A stretch of 9,127 nt of DNA from JBDTOX01 sp039933015 (GTDB lineage: Bacteria; Pseudomonadota; Gammaproteobacteria; Burkholderiales; Methylophilaceae): NCBI GenBank assembly GCA_039933015.1, contig JBDTOX010000108.1, forward strand, positions 1 through 9,127, in the 5' to 3' direction. Each line of letters begins with the position of its first letter. Position 1 is the stretch's first letter. Under the pieces are notes generated by a model, which was given only the letters and a program-made list of their open reading frames with translations, made no database searches and was not told the DNA's origin. The position numbers were made by a program, and so were the translations under genes. Shown one piece after another: positions 1-6,935 of this stretch.

Positions 1-74
1 CCCATTGGGGCGGCCAATGCCCCGCCAGGCAGCAGGAGCACGGCTAATAGTAAAATGGGTTTGCTTATATTCAT
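1..74 (-). CDS. Secreted or envelope protein, N-terminal fragment (signal peptide only)
   Basis: The minus strand opens with ATG at 74 and stays open to the left edge, giving 24 complete codons plus a partial one. The translation begins MNISKPILLLAVLLLPGG and continues ALAAPMG. This is a classic Sec signal peptide: one Lys near the N-terminus, a Leu-rich core at about residues 7-15, and an ALA-A signal peptidase I site near residues 20-21. A good ribosome-binding site (AAAGG, 6 nt before the ATG) overlaps the stop region of the CHASE2 gene, whose stop codon ends 11 nt upstream, so the two genes are probably co-transcribed and perhaps translationally coupled. The mature protein lies outside the window, so its function cannot be named. 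CHASE2 genes are often found beside FecR- or LysM-type envelope proteins, but nothing visible here proves that. Confidence 0.8.
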   Translation of the reverse strand, partial: MNISKPILLLAVLLLPGGALAAPM

Positions 75-85
75 GTTGAACCTTT

Positions 86-1825
86 CTATCGTTCAGAACT
101 TTCAAGTCTGGAAGCGCTGGGTGTGGAAATTAAAGGCTCAGTGATTTCCGGCTCCAAATGCTCCAGTTTGATAATGGCTTGGGCAAACAGGATGCGCCAT
201 TGACCAGCCATGGATTTGTCGCCTGCCAGCGAGCTGTTGTGCAAGGTATAACGCACGTTGGTGTGCTTAGGTAAACCAATACTTGCTATTAGTGCAGGTA
301 GTTGTGCTGCTACACGCTCTGCCTCCTGCTTCGCTTGTTGCGCATATTCAGCATGGGTTTCAGCATAAGTCCAGCTAACAATGACCATGTTGCCGAACAG
401 CCCCCAGAGTCCGTTTTGTGTGCTTCTTAATGCATCAACATTGCTGGACGACTGGCTGGCAAGTGCGATCTGCCGCTTTAGTTTTTTGAGTATTGCACTG
501 CCCAAAGGTTCGGAGCTGTCGATCAGAATCGGCATAATAAGCGCCTGTGTATCGCCTTTACCGGGTTTCAGGCCAAATGCCAACCAGGGTTGCCGCGCAC
601 GTTCGGTTGCCATGGCGTAAAGCTTGGCTACGCTGAAATACGCTACAGCCCAGGTAATCGGGCCGGTAAAGTCCAGATAGGTGTTGGTAAGGTTGATGCC
701 AACATAGGAAAGCACCAGCAAGCCCACCTGGCTGCCGCTGAAAAGCGTAGTGAGCTTTTCCCTGTCCATATTGACGTAAAAGGCTGCGGTAGTTAGCCAT
801 AGGAGCAGCAAGCTAATCAGTATATAGGGCACGGGGCCGCGCCAGACGTGCAGGTAATCGCCATGCTTGACGTTATCGATTGCGGTCGCAAGGATTTCTA
901 CGCCAGGATAAATTTTTGCCATTGTCGTGGCATTCAGGTCGAACAGGCTGGGCGCGGTGGAGCCGATAATGACAATTTTTCCGGTGAACTCATTCTGCGG
1001 GCGTTTTTTTACTTTACTGCTCATATCCAGCATCACATCGCTAAACGTGGCGTAGCGGTAGATGAAGGGTTTGCCGCGCCAGTTCAATAGTACATTCTGG
1101 GAGTCTGGCACGGCATAGCCCAGGGTATTGGCAATCGTAAGCGGCAGCGAGGGCAGGCGCCAGCCATAATCGTCGCGATAAAGCTGGTATTCGCGCACGA
1201 TGCCATCGGCATCCGGATAGATGTTGTGTGTGCCCAGGCGTTTGGAATTAAGCGCTGCCTCGAAGTGCGGCAACACGACGGCAATCGTGGCATTAGGGTC
1301 GGACTGGCCGGGCTGGCTTGCGCTTATGCCAGGAATCATGCCGGGCTTGACGGCGCTTAGTTTGTCGTTGGCTTGCGGCAGGCGCAGGAAGGGGAAGAAG
1401 GTGTTGCTGGTGGCAGCGATAGTATCGTTGAAATAGGTATCGCTATCCGGATTATAGACATCGGCATCGCTGAACAAAATATCAAATACGACAGCTTTTG
1501 GATTTTGCGCCTCGATGTTCTCCAGAAACTCGCCGAACACCTGCCGTGGCCATGGCCAGCGCCCATATTCCTTGGCCATGGCGGCCAAGCTGGCTTCGTT
1601 GACGTCAACGATGACGATGTCCTTGTCGGGTTGGGGCACGATGACACGGCTGCGCACCATGATATCGAAGGCTTTTTGCCGCATATTTTCGCCTACGTGG
1701 AATACGCCGGCATCCAGCAGTACCAGTACCGTCAGCAGGGCGGCCAGATAGAGGTAGAAGTTGTTGCGCAAGCGTCTGGTGACGTGGGCTAGCCATTGGC
1801 GGATAAGTAATTGCAGTCGTGTCAC
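86..1825 (-). CDS. CHASE2-domain sensor-like membrane protein without a recognisable output domain
   Basis: 579-aa integral membrane protein. A cytoplasmic N-terminus of about 22 residues leads to a transmembrane helix (about 23-43), then a large extracytoplasmic CHASE2 region (about 44-325). Hallmarks are GRWPWPR (88-94), VVFDILFSD (112-120), DADGIVRE (205-212) and GKIVIIGSTAPSLFD (282-296). Three further hydrophobic segments follow (about 331-351, 363-380, 388-405), then a soluble tail of about 170 residues. In known CHASE2 proteins the three helices usually lead into an adenylate/guanylate cyclase, histidine kinase, Ser/Thr kinase or GGDEF domain. I see no catalytic motif of these in the tail, which has a helical stretch at about 487-515. 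The start is GTG at 1825, supported by AAGG 6 nt upstream. The next Met (residue 48) would remove the first helix. The gene is first in a minus-strand pair with the secreted protein. The ligand is unknown. Confidence 0.85.
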   Translation of the reverse strand: MTRLQLLIRQWLAHVTRRLRNNFYLYLAALLTVLVLLDAGVFHVGENMRQKAFDIMVRSRVIVPQPDKDIVIVDVNEASLAAMAKEYGRWPWPRQVFGEFLENIEAQNPKAVVFDILFSDADVYNPDSDTYFNDTIAATSNTFFPFLRLPQANDKLSAVKPGMIPGISASQPGQSDPNATIAVVLPHFEAALNSKRLGTHNIYPDADGIVREYQLYRDDYGWRLPSLPLTIANTLGYAVPDSQNVLLNWRGKPFIYRYATFSDVMLDMSSKVKKRPQNEFTGKIVIIGSTAPSLFDLNATTMAKIYPGVEILATAIDNVKHGDYLHVWRGPVPYILISLLLLWLTTAAFYVNMDREKLTTLFSGSQVGLLVLSYVGINLTNTYLDFTGPITWAVAYFSVAKLYAMATERARQPWLAFGLKPGKGDTQALIMPILIDSSEPLGSAILKKLKRQIALASQSSSNVDALRSTQNGLWGLFGNMVIVSWTYAETHAEYAQQAKQEAERVAAQLPALIASIGLPKHTNVRYTLHNSSLAGDKSMAGQWRILFAQAIIKLEHLEPEITEPLISTPSASRLESSER

Positions 1826-1870
1826 GGGGCGCCTTGTTCAGAATCCAGGTGAGTGCTGAGTGTGGCACAA

Positions 1871-1898
1871 AGTCCCGCAATTTTGTAGGCGAGGGACT
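1871..1898. repeat. Short inverted repeat AGTCCC / GGGACT between CHASE2 gene and rmuC
   Basis: AGTCCC at 1871-1876 is the exact reverse complement of GGGACT at 1893-1898, with a 16-nt spacer. It lies about 45-75 nt upstream of the CHASE2 GTG start, in the 146-bp divergent intergenic region. It could be a regulator site or a small stem in the 5' leader of the CHASE2 transcript. Six-base arms at this spacing can occur by chance, so this is only a candidate. Confidence 0.3.
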
Positions 1899-1955
1899 AC
1901 ATTGGCTTTGAAAGCAGGTGCGGTTTGATTAGAGGTCAGGTCGTATGGCATGAGG

Positions 1956-1961
1956 TATAAT
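1956..1961 (+). promoter_or_regulatory. Predicted -10 box of the rmuC promoter
   Basis: TATAAT here matches the sigma-70 -10 consensus in all six positions. At 17-bp spacing the -35 position reads AGGTCA (1933-1938), only three of six matches, so the -35 is weak. Transcription would begin near 1967-1969, only about 3-5 nt before the rmuC ATG at 1972. The mRNA would then be leaderless or nearly so. The perfect -10 is seen directly; the start site is inferred. Confidence 0.55.
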
Positions 1962-1971
1962 TTGCACCTAT

Positions 1972-3318
1972 ATGACTGAAACTTTAACCCTCATTTTCGC
2001 GGCTTGTTCATTACTGTTGCTCATTTGGCTGGCATGGCGCTCTGTTCGTATGCCAGATGCGGCTTCCTTGCTTGTGCCCCAGTTGGAAGAAAAGCACAGG
2101 GCCATGTTGCTGGACTTGCATGATGGCTTGAGTAAACTGGGCGACCGTTTGCACACGATTTCTGCTGAAAGCAGCGAACGCCTGCGCATGGCCGTGGCAC
2201 AAGAGCTGAAAGATACACGCGATGCCATGCAGGCGTTGCAGCTATCGCAAGCCGATAGCCTGGCCAAAACACGTGAAACGGTGCTCGAAAAACTGCATAT
2301 CACCCTGGCGGAACAAGGCAAGGCTGAGCAGGAACTGATTCAGCACACCATGCGCCATGCCACGCTGCAGCTGACCAATAGCATCGAAACCTTGACCAAA
2401 GCCGTGGATAGCCGTCTGGAGCAGATAGGCGGCAAGGTTTCCGAAAGGCTGGACGAAGGTTTCAAGAAGACCAATGATACTTTTGTGCGCGTGATGGAAC
2501 GGCTGGCCACCATAGATGAAGCGCAGAAAAAGATAGATGGCCTGACCACCAATGTGGTGAGCCTGCAGGAATTACTGGGAGATAAACGCTCGCGCGGCGC
2601 GTTTGGCGAAGTGCAACTGGAAGCGCTGGTGCGTAATGTGATGCCTAACAGTTCCTATGCCATGCAGCATGTGCTGGCAAATGGCACGCGCGTCGATTGC
2701 GCGCTGTTTCTGCCTGAGCCCACCGGCATGGTTGCAGTGGATTCCAAGTTTCCGCTGGAAAACTATCATCGCATGCTGGAAAGCGGTCTCAGCGAAGTTG
2801 AACGCGGCTTGGCGCAACGCCAGTTCAAGGCCGATGTCAAAAAACATGTAGACGATATTGCCAGCAAATACATCATTCCTAATGTGACATCCGATGGCGC
2901 TGTCATGTTTATCCCGGCAGAAGCGGTATTCGCCGAGATTCATGCCTATCACCAGGATGTCGTTGATTACGCCATGGCCAAGCGCGTCTGGGTGGTTTCA
3001 CCGACCACCCTGATGGCCGTATTGAATACCGCGCGTGCGGTGCTCAAGGATGTGGAAACGCGCAAGCAGGTGCATATTATTAAAGATGAACTCGGCAAGC
3101 TGGGTAAAGAGTTTGGCCGTTTCGACATACGCATGAAAAAGCTTGCCGATCATATCCGTCAGGCACATGAAGATGCGCTGGATGTGCATACCACGAGCCA
3201 GAAAATTTCGCGGCGTTTTGCACAGATTGAACGCGTAGAACTGGTAGGCGATGCCGAGGCTGCGCTCGCACTGCCTGTGGAAGATCTGGATGATTTATTG
3301 AATGAGACAAAAGAGTAA
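1972..3318 (+). CDS. rmuC: RmuC family DNA recombination protein
   Basis: 448 aa, close to the 475 aa of E. coli RmuC, a protein that limits recombination at inverted repeats and has a nuclease-like PD-(D/E)XK fold. An N-terminal hydrophobic helix (about 5-22) anchors the protein. A long predicted coiled coil follows (about 35-200), then the conserved RmuC domain (about 200-425). Family signatures visible are KRSRGAFGEVQLE (205-217), VAVDSKFPLENY (254-265, with the putative active-site Asp257/Lys259), MFIPAEAVFAEI (312-323) and SPTTLMAVL (343-351). The ATG at 1972 is the only sensible start: an in-frame TGA lies at 1951-1953, and the next Met (27) would drop the anchor helix. There is no Shine-Dalgarno at normal spacing; GAGGT ends 15 nt upstream and overlaps the -10 box. 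It is the first gene of a tight plus-strand cluster, with the next ORF 2 nt downstream. Confidence 0.95.
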   Translation: MTETLTLIFAACSLLLLIWLAWRSVRMPDAASLLVPQLEEKHRAMLLDLHDGLSKLGDRLHTISAESSERLRMAVAQELKDTRDAMQALQLSQADSLAKTRETVLEKLHITLAEQGKAEQELIQHTMRHATLQLTNSIETLTKAVDSRLEQIGGKVSERLDEGFKKTNDTFVRVMERLATIDEAQKKIDGLTTNVVSLQELLGDKRSRGAFGEVQLEALVRNVMPNSSYAMQHVLANGTRVDCALFLPEPTGMVAVDSKFPLENYHRMLESGLSEVERGLAQRQFKADVKKHVDDIASKYIIPNVTSDGAVMFIPAEAVFAEIHAYHQDVVDYAMAKRVWVVSPTTLMAVLNTARAVLKDVETRKQVHIIKDELGKLGKEFGRFDIRMKKLADHIRQAHEDALDVHTTSQKISRRFAQIERVELVGDAEAALALPVEDLDDLLNETKE

Positions 3319-3320
3319 AC

Positions 3321-3500
3321 ATGGAAGACGAAAGCACGCTCATTATGCTGATTCAGCAATACGCTTCACGCTTCGGCATTACTTTCAGCTCCCAGTTGAT
3401 GGATGATGAAGCGCTCAAACCCAGGCTCATGATGCTGATGATGGAGGCCATCAACGGCAGGCGAGGGCCTGTTACTGATGAGGATGTAACGAATGATTAA
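3321..3500 (+). CDS. Small 59-aa hypothetical protein between rmuC and moaD
   Basis: ATG at 3321 starts 2 nt after the rmuC stop. The frame runs 59 codons to TAA at 3498-3500, overlapping the first 8 nt of moaD. An AAGAG element inside the end of rmuC sits 5 nt before the ATG. The predicted protein begins MEDESTLIMLIQQYASRFGI, has a Met-rich segment RLMMLMMEAI (about 36-45) and an acidic C-terminus (TDEDVTND). Seven of its 59 residues are Met. It has no signal peptide, no convincing membrane helix and no Cys. I do not recognise a family. Junctions on both sides fit translational coupling, which supports a real gene rather than a chance ORF. Its position suggests co-expression with molybdopterin synthase, but a functional link is inference only. 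Confidence 0.65.
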   Translation: MEDESTLIMLIQQYASRFGITFSSQLMDDEALKPRLMMLMMEAINGRRGPVTDEDVTND

Positions 3501-3747
3501 AGTACTCTACTTCGCCAGATTGCGCGAAACGCTGGGCATGTCCTGTGAAGAGATCGACTGCACTCCAGACACGGCAACGGTGGCAAGCCTGATGGGTTTG
3601 CTGTCAACGCGCGGGGATGTCTGGCAGCAGGAATTTGACGGTTGCCGCCCATTACGCGCGGCGGTGAATCAGACATTGGCGCCGAATAGCGCTACGATCA
3701 AGGCTGGTGATGAAGTGGCGTTTTTCCCGCCAGTCACCGGAGGTTAG
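3493..3747 (+). CDS. moaD: Molybdopterin synthase small subunit MoaD (sulfur carrier)
   Basis: 84 aa, the usual size for this ubiquitin-like beta-grasp sulfur carrier. It opens with MIKVLYFARLRETLG, typical of the family, and ends in PPVTGG. The terminal Gly-Gly is adenylated and converted to a thiocarboxylate that donates sulfur to precursor Z (cyclic pyranopterin monophosphate) in the cytosol, forming molybdopterin together with MoaE. GAGGA at 3480-3484, 8 nt before the ATG, is a good ribosome-binding site lying within the upstream 59-aa ORF, and the start overlaps that ORF's stop by 8 nt. MoaE follows after 19 nt, so the two subunits are made together. No moaA, moaB, moaC or moeB is present in this window; they must lie elsewhere if the pathway is complete. 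Confidence 0.95.
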   Translation: MIKVLYFARLRETLGMSCEEIDCTPDTATVASLMGLLSTRGDVWQQEFDGCRPLRAAVNQTLAPNSATIKAGDEVAFFPPVTGG

Positions 3748-3766
3748 AGATGGTCTGGGGGCTCAT

Positions 3767-4240
3767 ATGACCGTTCGCGTACAAATTGAAGATTTTGACG
3801 CAGGCGCCGAGATTAATCGCATGCGTCTTAACCGCCCGGATACTGGCGCGGTAGCGGCTTTTGTCGGCCAGGTGCGCGATCTTAACGACGGGGCGCATGT
3901 GACTGCCATGACGCTGGAGCATTATCCCGGCATGACGGAAAAAGCACTGGAAAGTATTGTTGACCAGGCCAGGCAGCGCTGGGACATTTTTGATGCGCTG
4001 GTAGTGCACCGTGTAGGAACACTGCATCCCACGGACCAGATTGTGCTGGTGGTGGTCAGCGGGGCGCATCGCGGCGAGGCTTTTTCTGCCTGTGAATTCA
4101 TCATGGATTACCTCAAGACAGAAGCACCATTCTGGAAAAAAGAACAAACGCCGGTTGGTGAGCGCTGGGTGGAAGCAAAGTCATCGGATGATTCCGCACG
4201 CGAGCGCTGGACCGGGAATCAACCTGAAAACCCAACCTAG
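3767..4240 (+). CDS. moaE: Molybdopterin synthase catalytic subunit MoaE
   Basis: 157 aa from the ATG at 3767 (E. coli MoaE is 150 aa). MoaE dimerises, binds two MoaD tails and inserts two sulfurs into precursor Z. Conserved landmarks are AAFVGQVRD (30-38, with Arg37), SGAHRGEAF (98-106, His101/Arg102) and YLKTEAPFWKKE (115-126). In the last motif Lys117 and Lys124 match E. coli active-site Lys119 and Lys126 by motif and spacing. The frame is open further upstream to an ATG at 3707, but that would overlap moaD by 41 nt and add 20 residues without family character. The 3767 start is preceded by a G-rich stretch (GGGGG ending at 3761) and begins MTVRVQIEDF, as expected. A 62-nt gap without an obvious terminator separates it from the Lon-like gene. 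Confidence 0.95.
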   Translation: MTVRVQIEDFDAGAEINRMRLNRPDTGAVAAFVGQVRDLNDGAHVTAMTLEHYPGMTEKALESIVDQARQRWDIFDALVVHRVGTLHPTDQIVLVVVSGAHRGEAFSACEFIMDYLKTEAPFWKKEQTPVGERWVEAKSSDDSARERWTGNQPENPT

Positions 4241-4302
4241 CAATTAAGCAATTACAAAAACATTTACCCCATTCCTGCCAACCTTAATCTTCGAAGCCAC
4301 AG

Positions 4303-6501
4303 ATGCTACAAACCCTGACCCCGCAAGAACTCACTCTCAAAATTAGCGTTCAAGATTTAGGTTTTGCCGATACCTCGCAACTGTTGGGCAAGCCTAAAAA
4401 ATCCGGCTCAGCTAAAAGCTGGATTGGCCAGGCAAGTGCAGAGAAAGCCACAAAGTTCGGCTTGAGCCTGCAACAGCCGGGGTTTAATTTACTGGTACTC
4501 GGCGAGCCGGGCTGCGGTCGTACCTCGCTGCTGTTAGGCACCATGCAGGAAATTGCAGCGCAACGCCCTGCGGCCTCGGATCTGGTCTTTTTATATAATT
4601 TTGATGTGCCTGAAAAACCGCTGGCCTTACATCTGAAGGCGGGTGAGGGGGCTGTGTTGCGCACAGCGCTGGATCATTATGTGCGTCAGCTTGCCAAGGC
4701 ATTACCGGCGCTAATCAGCGAGACGGTCACGCCAGCGCAAGCTGAAGGCAAGGCGGAGTCGCCCGCAGAAAAAATTATCAGCCAGCCAGCCAGAGCCGCT
4801 GCCACGCTGTTCCTCAATGAGCAAATCGCTACGCTGCACAAATTAGCAAGCCCCGACATACCCGTATTTAGCAGATATCTGGAGGCGCTCAAGCGCGATG
4901 CGCTGGAAAATCTCGAGATATTCCAGCTTTCCAGTAGCGAGTCAGAGGATGCGCTGGAGGGTTTATTAAGCCGATATCGTGCCAATTTGCTGGTGGATAA
5001 TCGTGATGCCCAGGGTGCTCCGGTTATTTATGAAGATGACCCGACTTTCCAATCATTGTTTGGCGGTATGGAGAGCAGTCCGGATCATGCCGGCAATACG
5101 GCCGACTTTATGCGCCTACGGGCAGGTAATTTGCTGCGCGCCAATGGCGGCATGCTGATGTTGCATCTGCGGGATATTGTGTCTGACCAGCACAATGGGC
5201 CGCAGATTCTGGAAAAGCTGCATCGCTTCCTGCGCAATGGCCGCGTACAGATTGAAGAGCCGGGAGGTAGTTCCGGCCATGGGTCTGCCAGCTATCTGGT
5301 CCCTGAAGCGTTGCCGGTGCAAGTCAAGGTTATCCTGATAGCCACGCCTGAAGAGTATTACGCAATACAGGACGAGGCGTCTGAACTGGCCAGCTTTTTC
5401 CGCATTAAGGTGGATTTTGTCGAAAGCTTTGCTGCCCATAGCGCAAGCTATAACACTGTAGCTGCCTTTGTGGCTGAGCGCTGCGCCCACTTCCAGCTTA
5501 AGCATTTTACGGCCAAGGCTGTAGCCCGGCTATTGCACGCCATGCAGCGCTGGGTGGATGACCAGACACGCATAAGTGCCAATTTTGCAGAATTGCAGGG
5601 CCTGATGCTGGAATGCGCGGCTGTTGCTAACTCACGTGAAACCGAGCTGGTAGAGTTGCAGGATGTAGAAGATGCAATTGCCGCTCAGCGGGCGAGACAT
5701 GAATACATCGAACAGCAAATGCGCGAGGCCATTGTTGAAGGTGATTTACTGATACGCGTGCAAGGCCGCGAGATTGGACAGATTAACGGGCTCACCCACA
5801 TCGACCTGGGTGACGCCAGTTTCGGTTCGCCAGTGCGTATTTCCGCGCGCTGTTATGCCGGGGATGAGGGCATAGTCAACATCAGCCGCGAGGTTGAAAT
5901 GAGCGGCCCTAATCACGATAAAGGGATATTCATTCTGCAAAGCTGGTTATCTGCCAGTTTTGCCCGCTTAACACCGCTATGCCTGACGGCTTCCCTGGTA
6001 TTCGAGCAGGAATACCATGGGGTGGAAGGTGATTCGGCGTCATGCGCCGAGCTGTATGCCTTGCTCTCAGCCTTATCCGGCTTGCCCTTGCCGCAAGGCA
6101 TTGCTGTGACCGGGGCCTTGAACCAGCATGGCGAAGTGATGCCGATAGGCGGCATTAATGAAAAAATAGAGGGCTATTTCCGGGTATGCAAACAAGTCGG
6201 CCTGGATGGCACGCAGGGTGTGGTAATCCCCAGCCGTAATAAGCAGCATCTGATGCTGGATGAGGAAATCGTCACTGCAGTAGAGCAGGGTCAATTTCAT
6301 ATTTACGTCATTAGCCACGTACTGGAAGGTATTGAGCACCTGACAGGCATGTCTGCCGGCACTGCCGACGCAGAAGGCAATTATCGTGCGGAAACGGTGA
6401 TGGGGCGTATACAGCGCACGCTGGAGCTATTTCGCAGTGCCTGCGAAAGCAATCCAGCCAGCGCATCCCTACGTACTCGCAGAAGTAAACAGTTTGAATA
6501 G
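4303..6501 (+). CDS. LonB-like ATP-dependent protease (AAA_32 plus Lon S16 protease domain)
   Basis: 732 aa. The N-terminal ATPase-like half carries a P-loop position GEPGCGRT (67-74) and the family motif YNFDVPEKPLALHL (98-111). A helical insert (about 140-230) follows, then RANGGMLMLHLRDI (279-292) at the Walker B region and VKVILIATPEEYY (341-353). The C-terminal half (about 480-682) is an S16 protease: GVEGDSAS (573-580) holds the nucleophile Ser578, and GGINEKIEGYF (616-626) holds the general base Lys621. Their 43-residue spacing equals Ser679-Lys722 of E. coli Lon. Oddities are Arg73 in place of the Walker A Lys, and His at the usual Walker B Asp position. The protein should be cytosolic and degrade unfolded or specific substrates; unlike LonA it has no N-terminal substrate-binding LAN domain. 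The start at 4303 is forced by an in-frame TAA at 4285 upstream, while the next Met (81) lies beyond the P-loop. The ribosome-binding site is weak (GAAG). Confidence 0.9.
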   Translation: MLQTLTPQELTLKISVQDLGFADTSQLLGKPKKSGSAKSWIGQASAEKATKFGLSLQQPGFNLLVLGEPGCGRTSLLLGTMQEIAAQRPAASDLVFLYNFDVPEKPLALHLKAGEGAVLRTALDHYVRQLAKALPALISETVTPAQAEGKAESPAEKIISQPARAAATLFLNEQIATLHKLASPDIPVFSRYLEALKRDALENLEIFQLSSSESEDALEGLLSRYRANLLVDNRDAQGAPVIYEDDPTFQSLFGGMESSPDHAGNTADFMRLRAGNLLRANGGMLMLHLRDIVSDQHNGPQILEKLHRFLRNGRVQIEEPGGSSGHGSASYLVPEALPVQVKVILIATPEEYYAIQDEASELASFFRIKVDFVESFAAHSASYNTVAAFVAERCAHFQLKHFTAKAVARLLHAMQRWVDDQTRISANFAELQGLMLECAAVANSRETELVELQDVEDAIAAQRARHEYIEQQMREAIVEGDLLIRVQGREIGQINGLTHIDLGDASFGSPVRISARCYAGDEGIVNISREVEMSGPNHDKGIFILQSWLSASFARLTPLCLTASLVFEQEYHGVEGDSASCAELYALLSALSGLPLPQGIAVTGALNQHGEVMPIGGINEKIEGYFRVCKQVGLDGTQGVVIPSRNKQHLMLDEEIVTAVEQGQFHIYVISHVLEGIEHLTGMSAGTADAEGNYRAETVMGRIQRTLELFRSACESNPASASLRTRRSKQFE

Positions 6502-6530
6502 TATCCCCTCCGTCTTACATTCCTTGCGCA

Positions 6531-6935
6531 ATGGATAAATCCAATCAAGCCGAGAGCAAGTGCCGTCTGGATAAATGGCTGTGGGCGGCACGTTTTTTCA
6601 AAACGCGCAGCCTTGCCGCTGATGCAGTTGAAGGCGGCAAGGTGCATGTGGATAGCGACCGGGCCAAGCCCGCTAAGGAAGTAAAGCTAGGTGCGGTTAT
6701 ACGCATTCGTAACAAAGACTTTGAAATTGAGGTGGTTGTGCGTGGGTTGTCGATTCAGCGCAAAGGCGCGCCGGAAGCCGCCCTGCTTTACGCAGAAACC
6801 GTAGAGAGTGCAGCACGCCGGCAGGATGCCAAAGTCACGCGTGAAGCCGACCATGCCAAGCGCGAGCGTGGGGCAGGGCGGCCAACCAAACGCCAGTTAC
6901 GCGATATCAAACGCTTTACTGGTGGCGCGTATTAA
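6531..6935 (+). CDS. hslR: Heat shock protein 15 (Hsp15), S4-domain RNA-binding protein
   Basis: 134 aa, against 133 aa for E. coli HslR. The S4 RNA-binding domain occupies about residues 11-70 and starts CRLDKWLWAARFFKTRSLA, followed by AVEGGKVHVD. The basic C-terminal tail contains GRPTKRQLRDIKRF (116-129), typical of Hsp15. In E. coli, Hsp15 binds free 50S subunits still carrying nascent peptidyl-tRNA and returns them to the translation pool after heat stress. It starts 29 nt after the Lon-like protease stop, so it is probably on the same transcript. No Shine-Dalgarno is visible before the ATG (the preceding bases are pyrimidine-rich), which is unusual here and suggests either low basal translation or dependence on the upstream gene. 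It is the last plus-strand gene before a convergent junction. Confidence 0.92.
   Translation: MDKSNQAESKCRLDKWLWAARFFKTRSLAADAVEGGKVHVDSDRAKPAKEVKLGAVIRIRNKDFEIEVVVRGLSIQRKGAPEAALLYAETVESAARRQDAKVTREADHAKRERGAGRPTKRQLRDIKRFTGGAY

Noticed and set aside
1373..1792. 139-codon plus-strand open frame opposite the CHASE2 gene
   Set aside because: It is the antisense shadow of a well-supported CHASE2 coding sequence, with no family resemblance and no ribosome-binding site.
2572..2952. 126-codon minus-strand open frame inside rmuC
   Set aside because: It is fully contained in the conserved RmuC domain on the opposite strand and shows no recognisable protein features.
3707..3766. Possible N-terminal extension of MoaE from the ATG at 3707
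   Set aside because: It would overlap moaD by 41 nt, encodes residues matching no MoaE, and a G-rich ribosome-binding stretch precedes the ATG at 3767 that gives the family N-terminus and length.
3734..4147. 137-codon minus-strand open frame opposite moaE
   Set aside because: It is an antisense shadow of moaE; its composition looks random and it has no start signals.
4241..4302. Promoter or terminator between moaE and the Lon-like gene
   Set aside because: The 62-bp gap is AT-rich, but I find no convincing -35/-10 pair and no stem followed by T residues.
5116..5505. 129-codon minus-strand open frame opposite the Lon-like gene
   Set aside because: It lies antisense to the conserved ATPase-like region and has no supporting motif.
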